64,000 bases of DNA, taken from contig NZ_JAFCKP010000006.1 in the NCBI RefSeq assembly GCF_018130245.1, forward strand, positions 248,001 to 312,000, in the 5' to 3' direction. The stretch's first letter is position 1, and the number at the start of each line of letters is the position of its first letter. Source of the DNA: Bradyrhizobium sp. SZCCT0231. GTDB lineage: Bacteria > Pseudomonadota > Alphaproteobacteria > Rhizobiales > Xanthobacteraceae. Position numbers and translations under genes: made by a program. Of the stretch, positions 17,868 to 28,000 are shown piece after piece. The notes beneath the pieces were generated by a model. The model did no database searches. It saw only the letters and a program-made list of their open reading frames with translations, and was not told the origin of the DNA.

Positions 17868-18971
17868 TTGAAACTCTTCATCAACGGCCGCTTTCTGTCG
17901 CAAAAGCTCACGGGCGTTCAGCGCTATGCCGCCGAAATGGTCAAGGCCATCGACGTGCTGCTGGCGTCCGAGCAGACTCCGGCCTCGCTGCGCAATGCAG
18001 ATTGGCAGTTGCTGACGCCCGCGGATGCAAGCGAAAAGCTTGATCTCGATCGGATCAAGATCCGCACTGTCGGCCGGTTGCATGGGCATGCCTGGGATCA
18101 AATCGATCTCGCGCGCGCCGCTGCCGGAGGCCGCCTGATCAGCCTGGCCAATTCCGGTCCCGTCTTCCATCGCGACCACATTGTCGTCATCCACGACGCC
18201 CAGGTCTTTCGCCGGCCCGACTTCTTCAACTGGCGCTATCTGGCAGTTCACCGAACGATGGGCCGGCTGCTCGCCCGGCACGCAAGCATCGCAACCGTAT
18301 CGGCTTTTTCGCGCGGAGAGCTCGCCGAGGTGTTGAATCTATCGGCAACGGCGATCCCGGTCTTCCCCAACAGCGCAGAGCACTTCGCCAAGACGAAACC
18401 AGATCTCGGCATCATTGCCCGGCTCGGGGTTCAGCCGCAGAAATTCTTCCTCTATGTGGGCTCGAGGACCAAGAACAAGAATCTTTCCGTCGCGATCCGT
18501 GCCATGCAGCTGCTCGACCGGGCCGACGTTCCCCTGGTCATCGTGGGCGGCGACAACAGCAAGGTGTTTCAGGACAATTCGGGCGAAGGGGCTGCGGGGC
18601 TGCTGCTCGCCGGCCGCCTGACCGACAGCGAGATCGCGGCGCTGTACGCGCACGCATCGGCATTCGTGTTTCCCTCGCTTTACGAGGGATTCGGCGTGCC
18701 GCCGCTCGAAGCCATGATCTTCGGTTGCCCGGTCATCGCCTCGACGGCCGATGCCGTCGTGGAGACCTGCGGTGACGCGGCTGCGTATTTTCGCGCCACT
18801 GATGCCGAAGCGTTGAAGCAGCTCATGCTCGAAAGACTGGCACTCGGCGCGATCTCGGACCAGGAACGCATGCGGCAACGGGATCGCGTGACATTCTATT
18901 CGTGGAAGAAATCGGCGAAGGCCCTGCTCGATCACCTCGCCGGCCCAGCGAACGTCGCCAGCGCTGCTTGA
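17868..18971 (+). CDS. GT4 family glycosyltransferase
   Basis: A 367-residue GT-B enzyme. The TTG at 17868 is chosen because it gives the family N-terminus LKLFINGRFLSQKLTGVQRY; an in-frame ATG at 17757 would add an unconserved 37-residue tail. The C-terminal domain has the GT4 features FLYVGSRTKNKN and FVFPSLYEGFGVPPLEAMIF, with the second Glu of the E-x7-E motif. It transfers a sugar from an NDP-sugar to a lipid-linked intermediate at the cytoplasmic face. First gene of the polysaccharide locus. Confidence 0.9.
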   Translation: MKLFINGRFLSQKLTGVQRYAAEMVKAIDVLLASEQTPASLRNADWQLLTPADASEKLDLDRIKIRTVGRLHGHAWDQIDLARAAAGGRLISLANSGPVFHRDHIVVIHDAQVFRRPDFFNWRYLAVHRTMGRLLARHASIATVSAFSRGELAEVLNLSATAIPVFPNSAEHFAKTKPDLGIIARLGVQPQKFFLYVGSRTKNKNLSVAIRAMQLLDRADVPLVIVGGDNSKVFQDNSGEGAAGLLLAGRLTDSEIAALYAHASAFVFPSLYEGFGVPPLEAMIFGCPVIASTADAVVETCGDAAAYFRATDAEALKQLMLERLALGAISDQERMRQRDRVTFYSWKKSAKALLDHLAGPANVASAA

Positions 18972-19191
18972 AATTCGACGCAGCTCGCCTGCTGCGCGCA
19001 ATGGTTTTTGCACAAGGGATTTGCAACTCGCAGCTCCTTTGCTTAGTTCCATGACACTTTTTCTTTTCGTTGCTGCGGGTGATCGCAAGCACCAAAGACC
19101 TTGGCGCAACATCACCACATCGCCGCCCCAATATCGCTACGTATTCGAGGAACTGTGCCGCCATCAGTGACGCTCAAAACAGGGATCCACG

Positions 19192-20370
19192 ATGTCCGGC
19201 TCTCCGACGCAGCCTTATGCGAGGCCAACGATGAAAGTGCTGCACGTCGCCGAGACGATCCGTGGCGGGATTGCGAGCTATCTGAACGAGTTGCATCCGC
19301 AGCAGCAGGCGAGCTTCGGCGCCGAGAACGTGCACTATGTCGTGCCGTCGGATCATCGTCGCGATCTCGGCGCGATCGATGACAACCAGATTACGACGTT
19401 CGATCGATCCGGCCGCAGCGTCTCCGGGCTGTTCCAGATGTTGCGCGCAAGCATGCAAGCGCTGGATGCCTTCAGACCGGACGTGGTGCACCTGCATTCC
19501 TCGTTTGCAGGCCTCGTGCTTCGGCCCGCGCTGGCGGCCCGCTCGGGCGGACCGCGCGTCGTCTATTGTCCGCACGGCTGGGCGTTTTCGCGCGAGACCG
19601 GCCGCCTCAGTCATGTGATGACAAAGGCGGCGGAGAATCTTCTCGCGCGCACATCGGACCGAATCATCTGCATCTCCGGCGACGAGTTCAATGAAGCGGT
19701 CCGCGCGGGAATTCCTGCCGACCGCCTCACCATCGTCCACAATGGCATCTCGAAGAGCCGCACGCCGCAGCCCGTTGCGGCGGACTGGACTTCCAAGAAG
19801 GTCAAGGTGCTGTTCATCGGACGCCTGGACCGGCAGAAGGGCTTTGATCTCCTGATCGAAGCGGCACGCTCGCTCGAGGATGTCCTCGACGTCCGCATGG
19901 TCGGCGCCTCCGTCGTCAACAAGTATGAAGGCCCGACGGTCCCGTCCAACGTGTCCCTGCTGGGCTGGCTGGACCGCCCGGCCATCGAGACCCAGCTCGA
20001 GGCCGCCGACCTCGTCGTGATTCCGTCGCGATGGGAAGCCTTCGGTCTCGTTGCCCTGGAGGCGATGCGCGCGGCCAAGCCCATCCTGGCGTTCCGCAGC
20101 GGCGCATTGCCCGAGCTCGTCGTCGACGGCGTCACCGGCGTGCTTTGCGATCCCGTCGCCGTTCAGCCGCTCGTCGACGGTTTCCGGCGAGCGCTCGATC
20201 TCGATCTCAAGGTGCTTGGGCAACGCGGCTACGACCGCTTCAAGCAGCTGTATGACGTCGAGAAGACGCATGGACAATTGCAGCAGGTCTATATCGAGCT
20301 CCTACAGGACGACCGGACACCCGTCGAAACGAAGGCGGGGCTGCAGTCGGATCTCTCCAAGAATTTCTGA
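19192..20370 (+). CDS. GT4 family glycosyltransferase
   Basis: A 392-residue GT-B enzyme. The acceptor domain carries ETIRGGIASYLNEL and DVVHLHSSFAG. The donor domain has VLFIGRLDRQKGFDLLIEAA and PSRWEAFGLVALEAMRA, the E-x7-E motif. Two starts are possible: 19192 (AGGG 7 nt before) and 19231 (GAGG 6 nt before, giving MKVLHVAETIRGG). It lies in the run of glycosyltransferases, hydrolase and flippase on the plus strand from 17.9 to 24.5 kb. Confidence 0.92.
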   Translation: MSGSPTQPYARPTMKVLHVAETIRGGIASYLNELHPQQQASFGAENVHYVVPSDHRRDLGAIDDNQITTFDRSGRSVSGLFQMLRASMQALDAFRPDVVHLHSSFAGLVLRPALAARSGGPRVVYCPHGWAFSRETGRLSHVMTKAAENLLARTSDRIICISGDEFNEAVRAGIPADRLTIVHNGISKSRTPQPVAADWTSKKVKVLFIGRLDRQKGFDLLIEAARSLEDVLDVRMVGASVVNKYEGPTVPSNVSLLGWLDRPAIETQLEAADLVVIPSRWEAFGLVALEAMRAAKPILAFRSGALPELVVDGVTGVLCDPVAVQPLVDGFRRALDLDLKVLGQRGYDRFKQLYDVEKTHGQLQQVYIELLQDDRTPVETKAGLQSDLSKNF

Positions 20371-20479
20371 TGATCAACATGCACGCTTGCCCTCGCAGAT
20401 GCAGGAAGGCGCGACGGCGATGCCCTGAGCCGGGCTTGATATCACCGCCAGTGCATCGCGCGTGAGCATGATCTAGACC

Positions 20480-21814
20480 ATGACACGCCCACGCACCTTG
20501 GTTCGCGACAGTGTCCTCCGCCTCGCGGGCCTCATCTCGTCCATTCTTCTGTCGGTCCCGGCCTGCGCTCAGCACGCTCAACCGCTCGACACTCGATTCC
20601 TGCTCGGGGTCGGCACCCATCAGGGGCTGGGCGGGCCGGTGAGCGCGCGGGGATACGTGCCTGCAGAGAACATCGCCCAGATCAAGCAACTCGGCCTCAA
20701 CGCCTTCCGCGACGATTTCCCCTGGTCCGATTTCGAGGTGGGAGGACGCCGGATGGGCTTCACGCCCAGGCTCGGCAGGCTCGAGGCGCAAGTCAAATCC
20801 GGCGTCGCACGTCCCCTCCTGATCCTCGCCTTCGGCCATCATCTCGTTCCGAATTCCTCGCCGCCGACGACCGATGAGGCGCGGCAGCGGTTCGCCGACT
20901 ATGCCGCTGCGGCGGCGCAATCCGTCGTGGCGCAGCATCCCCTCTTCGAGCTCTGGAACGAGTGGAACCTGGCGGCGAAAAAGGATGCCGCCTTCTCACC
21001 GGAGAACTATCTGGCGCTTGCCGAGGCCACACGACCGGCGGTCAAGCGGGTTGCCCCGAATGCGCCTTTCCTGGTCGGAGCGCTCGGCGACGATCCGGGC
21101 TGGACATGGACGGAGAAGATGCTGCGGACCGGCATTCTGCAATATGCCGACGGCGCTTCGATCCATCTCTACAATTTCTGCATGGGCCCGAGCAAGCGCA
21201 CCTCGGCCGAAATCATCGAGCGGCTCACGGCGTTTCACCGGCTCGTCGGCCAGGCGAGCGGAAATCCCGACTTCCCGATCTATGTGACCGAGACCGGCTG
21301 GACCACGGCCACCAACAAATGCGGCGTCAGCGAACAGGCCCAGGCCGACAATACGGCGCAGCTCATCCTGTGGGCGTCGACCGCGACGCGCTGGCTCAAG
21401 GGAATCTGGATCTACGAGCTCAAGGACAGCGGCAACAATCCATCGGAGCTGGAGCACAATTTCGGCCTCTATCGCTTCGACAATTCGCCAAAGCCCGTCG
21501 CCTGTGCGGCCCAGGGCGCCTGGGCTTTCATTCGCTCCAGCCTGAGTGCCGAGCGACGAGAGCTCGCCAGCGGCGTCGTGTCGATCAATGCATCAACGAC
21601 GTCCGGCGGCAGAGTTGCGGTCTGGTCCGAGGCTCCGGATCGACGTTACGAAATCCGGCTCAAAGGCGATGAGCACGGCGCAACCTATGCACTGCCGTGC
21701 GATGCGGCCGCAAGACCGGCATCCGGGGCCTGGATTCCGGTTTCGAGCACGCCGGTTCTTATTGCAGCCACCAACGGTGCCATTCCCGCCCTGGAGATAC
21801 GTCCGGCGCGGTAG
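20480..21814 (+). CDS. Secreted clan GH-A glycoside hydrolase
   Basis: A 444-residue protein with a signal peptide (LISSILLSVPACAQ). The barrel has the two clan GH-A glutamates: acid/base E161 in ELWNEWNL and nucleophile E271 in YVTETGW. The nearest families are GH39/GH5-like. Its TETGWTT, IYELKDS and NFGLYRFDNSPKP motifs match the N-terminal domain of the 1302-residue protein at 25009. It is followed 29 bp later by a glycosyltransferase gene. The likely role is trimming or releasing the polymer made by this locus. Confidence 0.85.
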   Translation: MTRPRTLVRDSVLRLAGLISSILLSVPACAQHAQPLDTRFLLGVGTHQGLGGPVSARGYVPAENIAQIKQLGLNAFRDDFPWSDFEVGGRRMGFTPRLGRLEAQVKSGVARPLLILAFGHHLVPNSSPPTTDEARQRFADYAAAAAQSVVAQHPLFELWNEWNLAAKKDAAFSPENYLALAEATRPAVKRVAPNAPFLVGALGDDPGWTWTEKMLRTGILQYADGASIHLYNFCMGPSKRTSAEIIERLTAFHRLVGQASGNPDFPIYVTETGWTTATNKCGVSEQAQADNTAQLILWASTATRWLKGIWIYELKDSGNNPSELEHNFGLYRFDNSPKPVACAAQGAWAFIRSSLSAERRELASGVVSINASTTSGGRVAVWSEAPDRRYEIRLKGDEHGATYALPCDAAARPASGAWIPVSSTPVLIAATNGAIPALEIRPAR

Positions 21815-21843
21815 GCGCGATTTTGCAGAGATGAGGTTATGCG

Positions 21844-23118
21844 ATGAAAGTTCTTTTGACGTCCACGCTTTATCCGACGCCTCTGGCACCCAAGATCGTC
21901 GGCGGTGCAGAGATCTTCGCGCGACGTTTCGCCGAAGGCCTGGCGCAGCGTGGCGATGAGGTGGAGGTGATCCGCGCCGCATCGTCCCCTGGGCAGGAGC
22001 GCGAAACCTGCAGCGGCATCGACATCTATTCCGCGCCGGTGCGAAACGTCTATCTGCCCTTCACGGAGCAGAAGAACGCCGCCTTACGCAGCATCTGGCA
22101 CGCGGTCGACGACTGGCAAATGCAGGCGCCCCTGATCGCGGAGCGAATCCAGGCCTTCAAGCCGGACGTCCTGCACTCCAACAATTTATCGGGTCTCACC
22201 ACCGCGATCTGGCGCGTTGCCGCCCAGCTCGGCGTGCCGGTGCTCCATACGCTTCACGATTATTATCTGACCTGTCCACGCTGCTCCCGCTTCGACAAGG
22301 GACGCTCCTGCGAGCACACCTGCACGAGCTGCGGAATTTTGAGCTTTCATCGCAAGCGGGCCACGCATTGGCTCAGCGCCGTGGTCGGCGTGAGCGAGCG
22401 TGTGCTGTCCATTCATACCGACATGGGCATGTTCGCGGAGACGCCGATCCGCACCGTGATCCGCAACGCGTCGACCGAGCCGCCGCGCGCGCCCTATCCT
22501 CGTCCGATCTGCACCACGGAAGTGACGTTCGGGTTCATTGGCCGCCTCACGGAGGAGAAGGGCATCGACAACCTCATGCGGGCCCTTGCCCTGCTGCCCC
22601 GCGATCGCATCCGGATGATGATCGCCGGCCGTGTCAGCGAGGAAGAGCAACGCCGCCTGAGGGAGCTTGCGCCGCATGCGCGAATAGAGTTCATGGGCTT
22701 CGTGGTGCCGGACGATTTCTACAAGCAGGTCGACGTGGTGATCGCGCCGTCGATCTGGCACGACCCCGGTCCACTGGTCGTCGCAGATGCCAAGGCGGCC
22801 GGCAGGCCGCTGCTCGGAACGCGCTTTGGCGGCATGCCCGAGGTCATCGAGCATGGCGTGACGGGCTGGCTGACCGACGCCGATCCACAATCCCTGGCCA
22901 AAAGCATGCTCGCAGTCGCGTCAGATCCGCACAAGATCGACGAGATCAGCCGACGCCTGATCGCCGATACCAACAAGTGGATATTTGCCGACGTGCTGTC
23001 TTCATACAAGAACCTGTATGAGCAATTGCGCGAGCAACGGATGTCGCGCATGCGCGCAGCAATGACTGAAGCGCCGCAGGGACCGGCCGTCGGCAAGGAG
23101 CGCCTCATTCCGAGATGA
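21844..23118 (+). CDS. GT4 family glycosyltransferase with cysteine cluster
   Basis: A 424-residue GT-B enzyme with an N-terminal KIVGGAEIFARRFAEGLAQRG and a donor domain carrying FGFIGRLTEEKGIDNLMRAL and PSIWHDPGPLVVADAKAAG. Between the domains is a cluster C144-x2-C147, C156, C160-x2-C163 that could bind a metal. The last four bases overlap the start of the flippase gene (ATGA), so the two are translationally coupled. Confidence 0.92.
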   Translation: MKVLLTSTLYPTPLAPKIVGGAEIFARRFAEGLAQRGDEVEVIRAASSPGQERETCSGIDIYSAPVRNVYLPFTEQKNAALRSIWHAVDDWQMQAPLIAERIQAFKPDVLHSNNLSGLTTAIWRVAAQLGVPVLHTLHDYYLTCPRCSRFDKGRSCEHTCTSCGILSFHRKRATHWLSAVVGVSERVLSIHTDMGMFAETPIRTVIRNASTEPPRAPYPRPICTTEVTFGFIGRLTEEKGIDNLMRALALLPRDRIRMMIAGRVSEEEQRRLRELAPHARIEFMGFVVPDDFYKQVDVVIAPSIWHDPGPLVVADAKAAGRPLLGTRFGGMPEVIEHGVTGWLTDADPQSLAKSMLAVASDPHKIDEISRRLIADTNKWIFADVLSSYKNLYEQLREQRMSRMRAAMTEAPQGPAVGKERLIPR

Positions 23119-24506
23119 CACGCCTCTTCGCGATGGCGGGCTACGTCTATCAGAGTGCCGCGGCGATTATCCTGATCTTCGCGATCAGCCATCTGCTGCC
23201 CGCCGCCGCCTACACCAGTTTCTCCTTCACGCTGGCCTCGAGCCAATTACTCTGCGTCCTGATGTTCGAGTGGCTGCAGCTTGCCGGACTGCGCTTTCTG
23301 GCGGCGGCGAGGGAGAGCAAGGCGGCGCGGCTGAGGTGGTCGCTGTTCGCCGCAGGCCTGTCGAGTGCTGGCGCGCTCGTCGTGATCGGGAGCTGCGCAT
23401 CCTTGGCCAGCGCGCTCCCGACAGGGATCATCGCGCTCGGCCTCGGCATATCCGTGCTCCAGGGCCTGACGGATCTCTATTTCCTGTCGGTCCGCCTGTC
23501 CGATCGGCTGGGCATCGCGTCCTTTCTTCTGGCGTTTCGCGCCACCGCTCTCCTGACCGGGGCCGCCGCGGGAGCCGCGATTTCAGGAACGGCCGAAGCG
23601 GCGCTGCTCGGCGTTAGCGGGGGCCACGCGCTGAGCCTCGTCGCCGGGCTGGTGGCCTATCGCACCCCCCTCGAGCGCGTTTCGCTGCGGACGATGCTCG
23701 CCGACTGGAAGGATTTCTCCCGCTACGGCATGCTCGCCGCAGGTGCGTCCGTCATCCATTTGTCGGTGCCGGTGCTGCTCCGTGTCATCGTCATCGGCCG
23801 GCTGGGTGCGACGGGGGCGGGCGCCGGATTTTCGATCGCGCTCGACCTGCTGCAACGCCCCTTCTGGGTCCTCAATGCGGCGATCCACACCGTGAGCTAT
23901 CCCGAGGTGGTCGACGATTTCGAGCACGGGACCGGCACAAAATCAGTGCAATCGGCACGCCGCATGTTCGAGTTCATGATCTGCACGACCCTCGTGCTGC
24001 TCGGCGGGCTGGTCGGCTTCATTCCCGATGCTGCGCGAATCCTGGTGCCGCAGGAGAGCCTGGGCGGATTCCTGGAGACGGCGCCTGCGATCGCCGCCTT
24101 CTATTTCCTGCATACCCATTTGCAGGCGACGATCGCGGTTGTCCCCCACCTCGAGAAGCTGGCGACCAGGCTGGTCCTGGTCGCGGCCGGCCAGCTCGCC
24201 ATCGTCGTGGCCCTCTCCCTGATCGCGGTGTCGGCCGGGCTGTCGCCGCGGGGGGCGATGAACTGTGCTTCGCTAGCCACCATTGCAACGATCCTGGTCG
24301 CGCTCGGTCCGACGCTGCGGTTCGAGGCATTCCCGCGCTGGTCCTTGGTCGTGCAGGCGCTGGTGGCCGCGATCCTGATCGGCTCGCTCGGTTCGATGCC
24401 GACCGAGCCCGCAGCATGGCTCGCCGGCAAGATCGCGATCGCTGCGCTCGCGACGGCGGTCATCGCATGGCGCGGCGACTTTCTCATGCTCGCTCGCCGC
24501 AGCTGA
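23115..24506 (+). CDS. Wzx-like polysaccharide flippase (PST/MOP superfamily)
   Basis: A 463-residue protein with about 12 to 14 hydrophobic segments across its whole length and the low-complexity Ala/Leu/Ile make-up of Wzx transporters. It would flip undecaprenyl-linked repeat units to the periplasm. It overlaps the preceding GT4 gene by four bases. A second flippase is encoded at 31683-33140 in the same locus. Confidence 0.82.
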   Translation: MTRLFAMAGYVYQSAAAIILIFAISHLLPAAAYTSFSFTLASSQLLCVLMFEWLQLAGLRFLAAARESKAARLRWSLFAAGLSSAGALVVIGSCASLASALPTGIIALGLGISVLQGLTDLYFLSVRLSDRLGIASFLLAFRATALLTGAAAGAAISGTAEAALLGVSGGHALSLVAGLVAYRTPLERVSLRTMLADWKDFSRYGMLAAGASVIHLSVPVLLRVIVIGRLGATGAGAGFSIALDLLQRPFWVLNAAIHTVSYPEVVDDFEHGTGTKSVQSARRMFEFMICTTLVLLGGLVGFIPDAARILVPQESLGGFLETAPAIAAFYFLHTHLQATIAVVPHLEKLATRLVLVAAGQLAIVVALSLIAVSAGLSPRGAMNCASLATIATILVALGPTLRFEAFPRWSLVVQALVAAILIGSLGSMPTEPAAWLAGKIAIAALATAVIAWRGDFLMLARRS

Positions 24507-25008
24507 TTCGCTGCACCGGCCAGTCTGCGGATCACCTGTCTCGGCTCCCGCAGCGTGTGCGTGCACCATCATCGGGCAAACACAACCGCTGCGGGTATAT
24601 CCTGTGCTTTAACCGCCCATAGAAACGGCATCTGCAAACGCCCTGTGCAGGAATTCCGGACTGCAGATCACGGACCCCGTTGGATTGCGGAAGCGATGAG
24701 TGCCCTTAGCCGGTGTCGAGCACTGCAAGAGTGCCGCATGTTCCATTGCAAACTCGTCGTATTCGTACGGCATGCGCATACATTCAGCAGTGCAAAACGC
24801 GAAAATCTTGAAAGTGCCTTCCTCACGCCATGCTGCACCGGCATCGCATCAATATTCTGCTGCGACACGAGCAAATCGGTTCCTGCGCAAGGAACCCAGT
24901 TCGCTCGCGATTTGTAGCTTCCATTTTTATCTGAAATTCACACTCGACAGAGAAGCTTGAACGCAAATCCCTGCGAGCAATTTCGTTCGCGCTGAAATCG
25001 AGTGAGCA
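24507..25008. other. 502-bp intergenic region, probable promoter of the repeat-protein gene
   Basis: No convincing gene is seen. Short open frames at 24555-24960 lack coding character and recognisable domains. The stretch is richer in A/T than its flanks and precedes a gene with its own GAGTGAGCA leader, so it probably carries its promoter. No operator could be identified. Confidence 0.5.
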
Positions 25009-28000
25009 ATGTCAGATCAAACCATCCTGTCCGCCAACGGCTTCGTCAACTCCATCGGCGTCAACACGCATGCCGGTTTCGGGTGGACCGGCTACAACAA
25101 TCTCGCGGTGATGGTCGATGACCTCAAATATCTCGGCGTCACCCAACTCCGCGACGCGATGGGAACCAGCCCCGCTGCGCAACCGGTGGTCGAGGGTCTC
25201 GCCGCCGCCGGTTACAAGTTCGACTTCCTGGTCTCCTCCGCCCTGCCGCAGATGGGGACGACCGGACTTCAGAAATACATCGCCTCGCTCGAGAAGTTCG
25301 CGACGACCCACGCGGGCAGCATCAGCGCCATCGAGGGCCTCAACGAGGCCAATCACCAGCCCTTCAGCTACAATGGCAGCTCCAGCCTCTCGGCCGCGGC
25401 TCAGTTCCAGAGCGCGCTCTATCAGGCCGTCAATTCTAACGCCGCGCTCGCCAGCATCCCCGTCTACAATCTGTCATTGGCCTACAACGATCCGCAAGGT
25501 TACAGCCAGCTCGGCAACATGTCGGGCTCGGTCGACTATGCCAACGCCCACGCCTATGTCAGCACCAGCCTGACCACCGGCAGCTCCATCGCGGCAACGC
25601 TCAGCGCCGTTATGACCGCGGCACCGGGAAAGCCCGTCGTCATCACCGAGACCGGCTACACCACGCAGGCCAACACCCAATATCTCGGCGTCAACGAGAC
25701 GGTGCAGGCCAAATCGATCCTGAACACGCTGGTCGATGCCTACAAGGCCGGCGTCAGCGCGACTTATCTCTACGAGCTGTTCGACCGCGACTCCTCGGCC
25801 GCCAACACCAACCCCGAGGCGAACTTCGGATTGTTCAATTCCGACGGCACGCCCAAGCTCGCCGCGACGGCGATTCATAATCTCACGACCATTCTGGCCG
25901 ACGACGGCAAGGGCGGCCTGCAGCCGACTGATCCGCTGAACTACACCCTGAGCAACATGCCCGCCTCGGGCAACAGCATGGTGCTCGGCAAGAGCAACGG
26001 CGCCTACGAGCTCGTCGTCTGGGCCGAGCCGAAGCTCTGGAACGATGCGACCGATACCGAGCTGTCCAATGCGGCCCAGACCGTCACGGTGAACCTCGGC
26101 GCCGTCCATCATACGGTGAAGGTGTACGACACGCTGACGGGAACCACGGCGATCGCCAGCTACACCGACGTCAGCACCATTACCATTCCGGTCAGCGATC
26201 ACCCGCTGATCATCGAGATCGACGCGCCCCCGACCACGCCGCCTCCCGTGGACACCCGGACCAGCGTCAGCGGGACGGCTGCAGAGATCGTGCCGCAATT
26301 GTCCGATCTGAGCGACTCGACGGCGCTGCAGAGCATCACGCTGACCGACTCCCACGTCCTGCCGGTCGCCTCGAAGGCGACGATGGACTACATCATCGCC
26401 CATTACGGCAGCGCGCTGTCCAAGATCCAGGGCGGATATTCGTTCTCGGTGACGAATACGGCCGCGACCTGGAGCAACACGAAGACCTATGACGCCAGCG
26501 GACACCTGCTGTCGAAGTCCGACACCGGCCTCAATTCGAGCGGGCAGCCGACCTCGACCACCGTGGCCTACACCGACGGTTCAAAGGATCTGATCAGCTA
26601 CACCGCCGGCGTGCAGACGAAATTCGTTCACATCGCCACCGATGGAACCAGGACCACCGACACCTACAACACCGCCGGCATCCTTCTGAGCGAAGTCGTG
26701 CAGAAGTCCGACGGCTATTACTCCACCACGCTCTACACGAGCGGCGTAAAGACCGCCGCCTATGTCAAGAACGCCGACGGCTCGCAGGACAACTACACCT
26801 ACGGCATCACGGGCAAGAGCTTCACCACGCAGGTGCAGCACCTCGATGCCTCCGGGAAGGTCACCTCGGTGACCCGCAGCCACGCCGACGGCACGCTGGA
26901 CTCGACCCAGGTCTACAACAGCGACGGCAGCAGCGTGATCACCACCTACAGCGCCACCGGCGTCAAGCTGGTGCAGACCACATATCATGCCGATCACAGC
27001 AAGGACGTCTGGACCTACAACATCACGGGCCAGAACTACACCACCGAGCACGACGTCTACGACGCGACCGGCTTCCTCACCAGCCTGACGCGTCTGCACA
27101 GCGACGGCAGTCTCGCTTTCAAGCTGGTCCAGACCACCGACGGCACCAAGACGACTGATTGGTACAATGCCGCAGGCGCCCTCACCAGCGAGGTCGTGCA
27201 GACAGCCGCCGGCACCACCTCGACGACGACCTACAGCAACGGCGTGAAGACCAACGCCTACATCAAGTATGCCGACGGCAGCCAGGACAATTACGCCTAT
27301 GGCATCACCGGCCAGAGCTACACCACACAGATCCAGCACGTCGATCCGTCCGGCAAGATCACGGCCGTGACCCGCGAGCATGCCGACGGCACGCTCGATT
27401 TTACGCAGGTCATCAACGCCGACGGCAGCAGCGTCATCACCAACTACGATGCCGCGGGAACGCGCATCAAGGAAGCCAACTTGCACGCCGACGGCAGCAA
27501 GGACGTCTTCCTGTTCAACATCACCGGCCAGAACTACACGACCGAGCACGACATCTACGATGCGACCGGCTTCCTCACCACGCTGATCCGCAAGCACGCC
27601 GACGGCAGCATGGCGTTCAAGCTGGTGCAGAGCAGCGATGGGACCAAGACGACGGACTGGTACGACGCCAGCGGCGTCCTGACCAGCGAGGTCGTCCAGA
27701 AGGCGAGCGGTTACAGCTCGACCACCGTGTACACCAATGGCGTGAAGACCGCGGCTTACATCACCAACGCGGACATGAGCCACGACAACTATAGCTACAA
27801 CATCACCGGTCAGAGCTATACCACGCAGTACCAGCACCTCGATCCATCCGGCCAGACGACCGAGGTGATCCGCTGGCATGCCGACAACTCGCTCGACTAC
27901 ACCCAGGTCGTCAACAGCGACGGCAGCAGCGTCGTCACCAACTACGACGCATCAGGCGTCAAGAAGACGGAAACCGACTACCACGCCGACGGTTCGAAGG

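Noticed and set aside
24555-24960. Two short frames in the gap before the repeat protein
   Set aside because: No ribosome site, no domains and no conserved features; treated as promoter region.
26581-27879. 432-residue minus-strand frame across the repeat array
   Set aside because: Mirror of the tandem repeats; its apparent periodicity follows from the coding strand.
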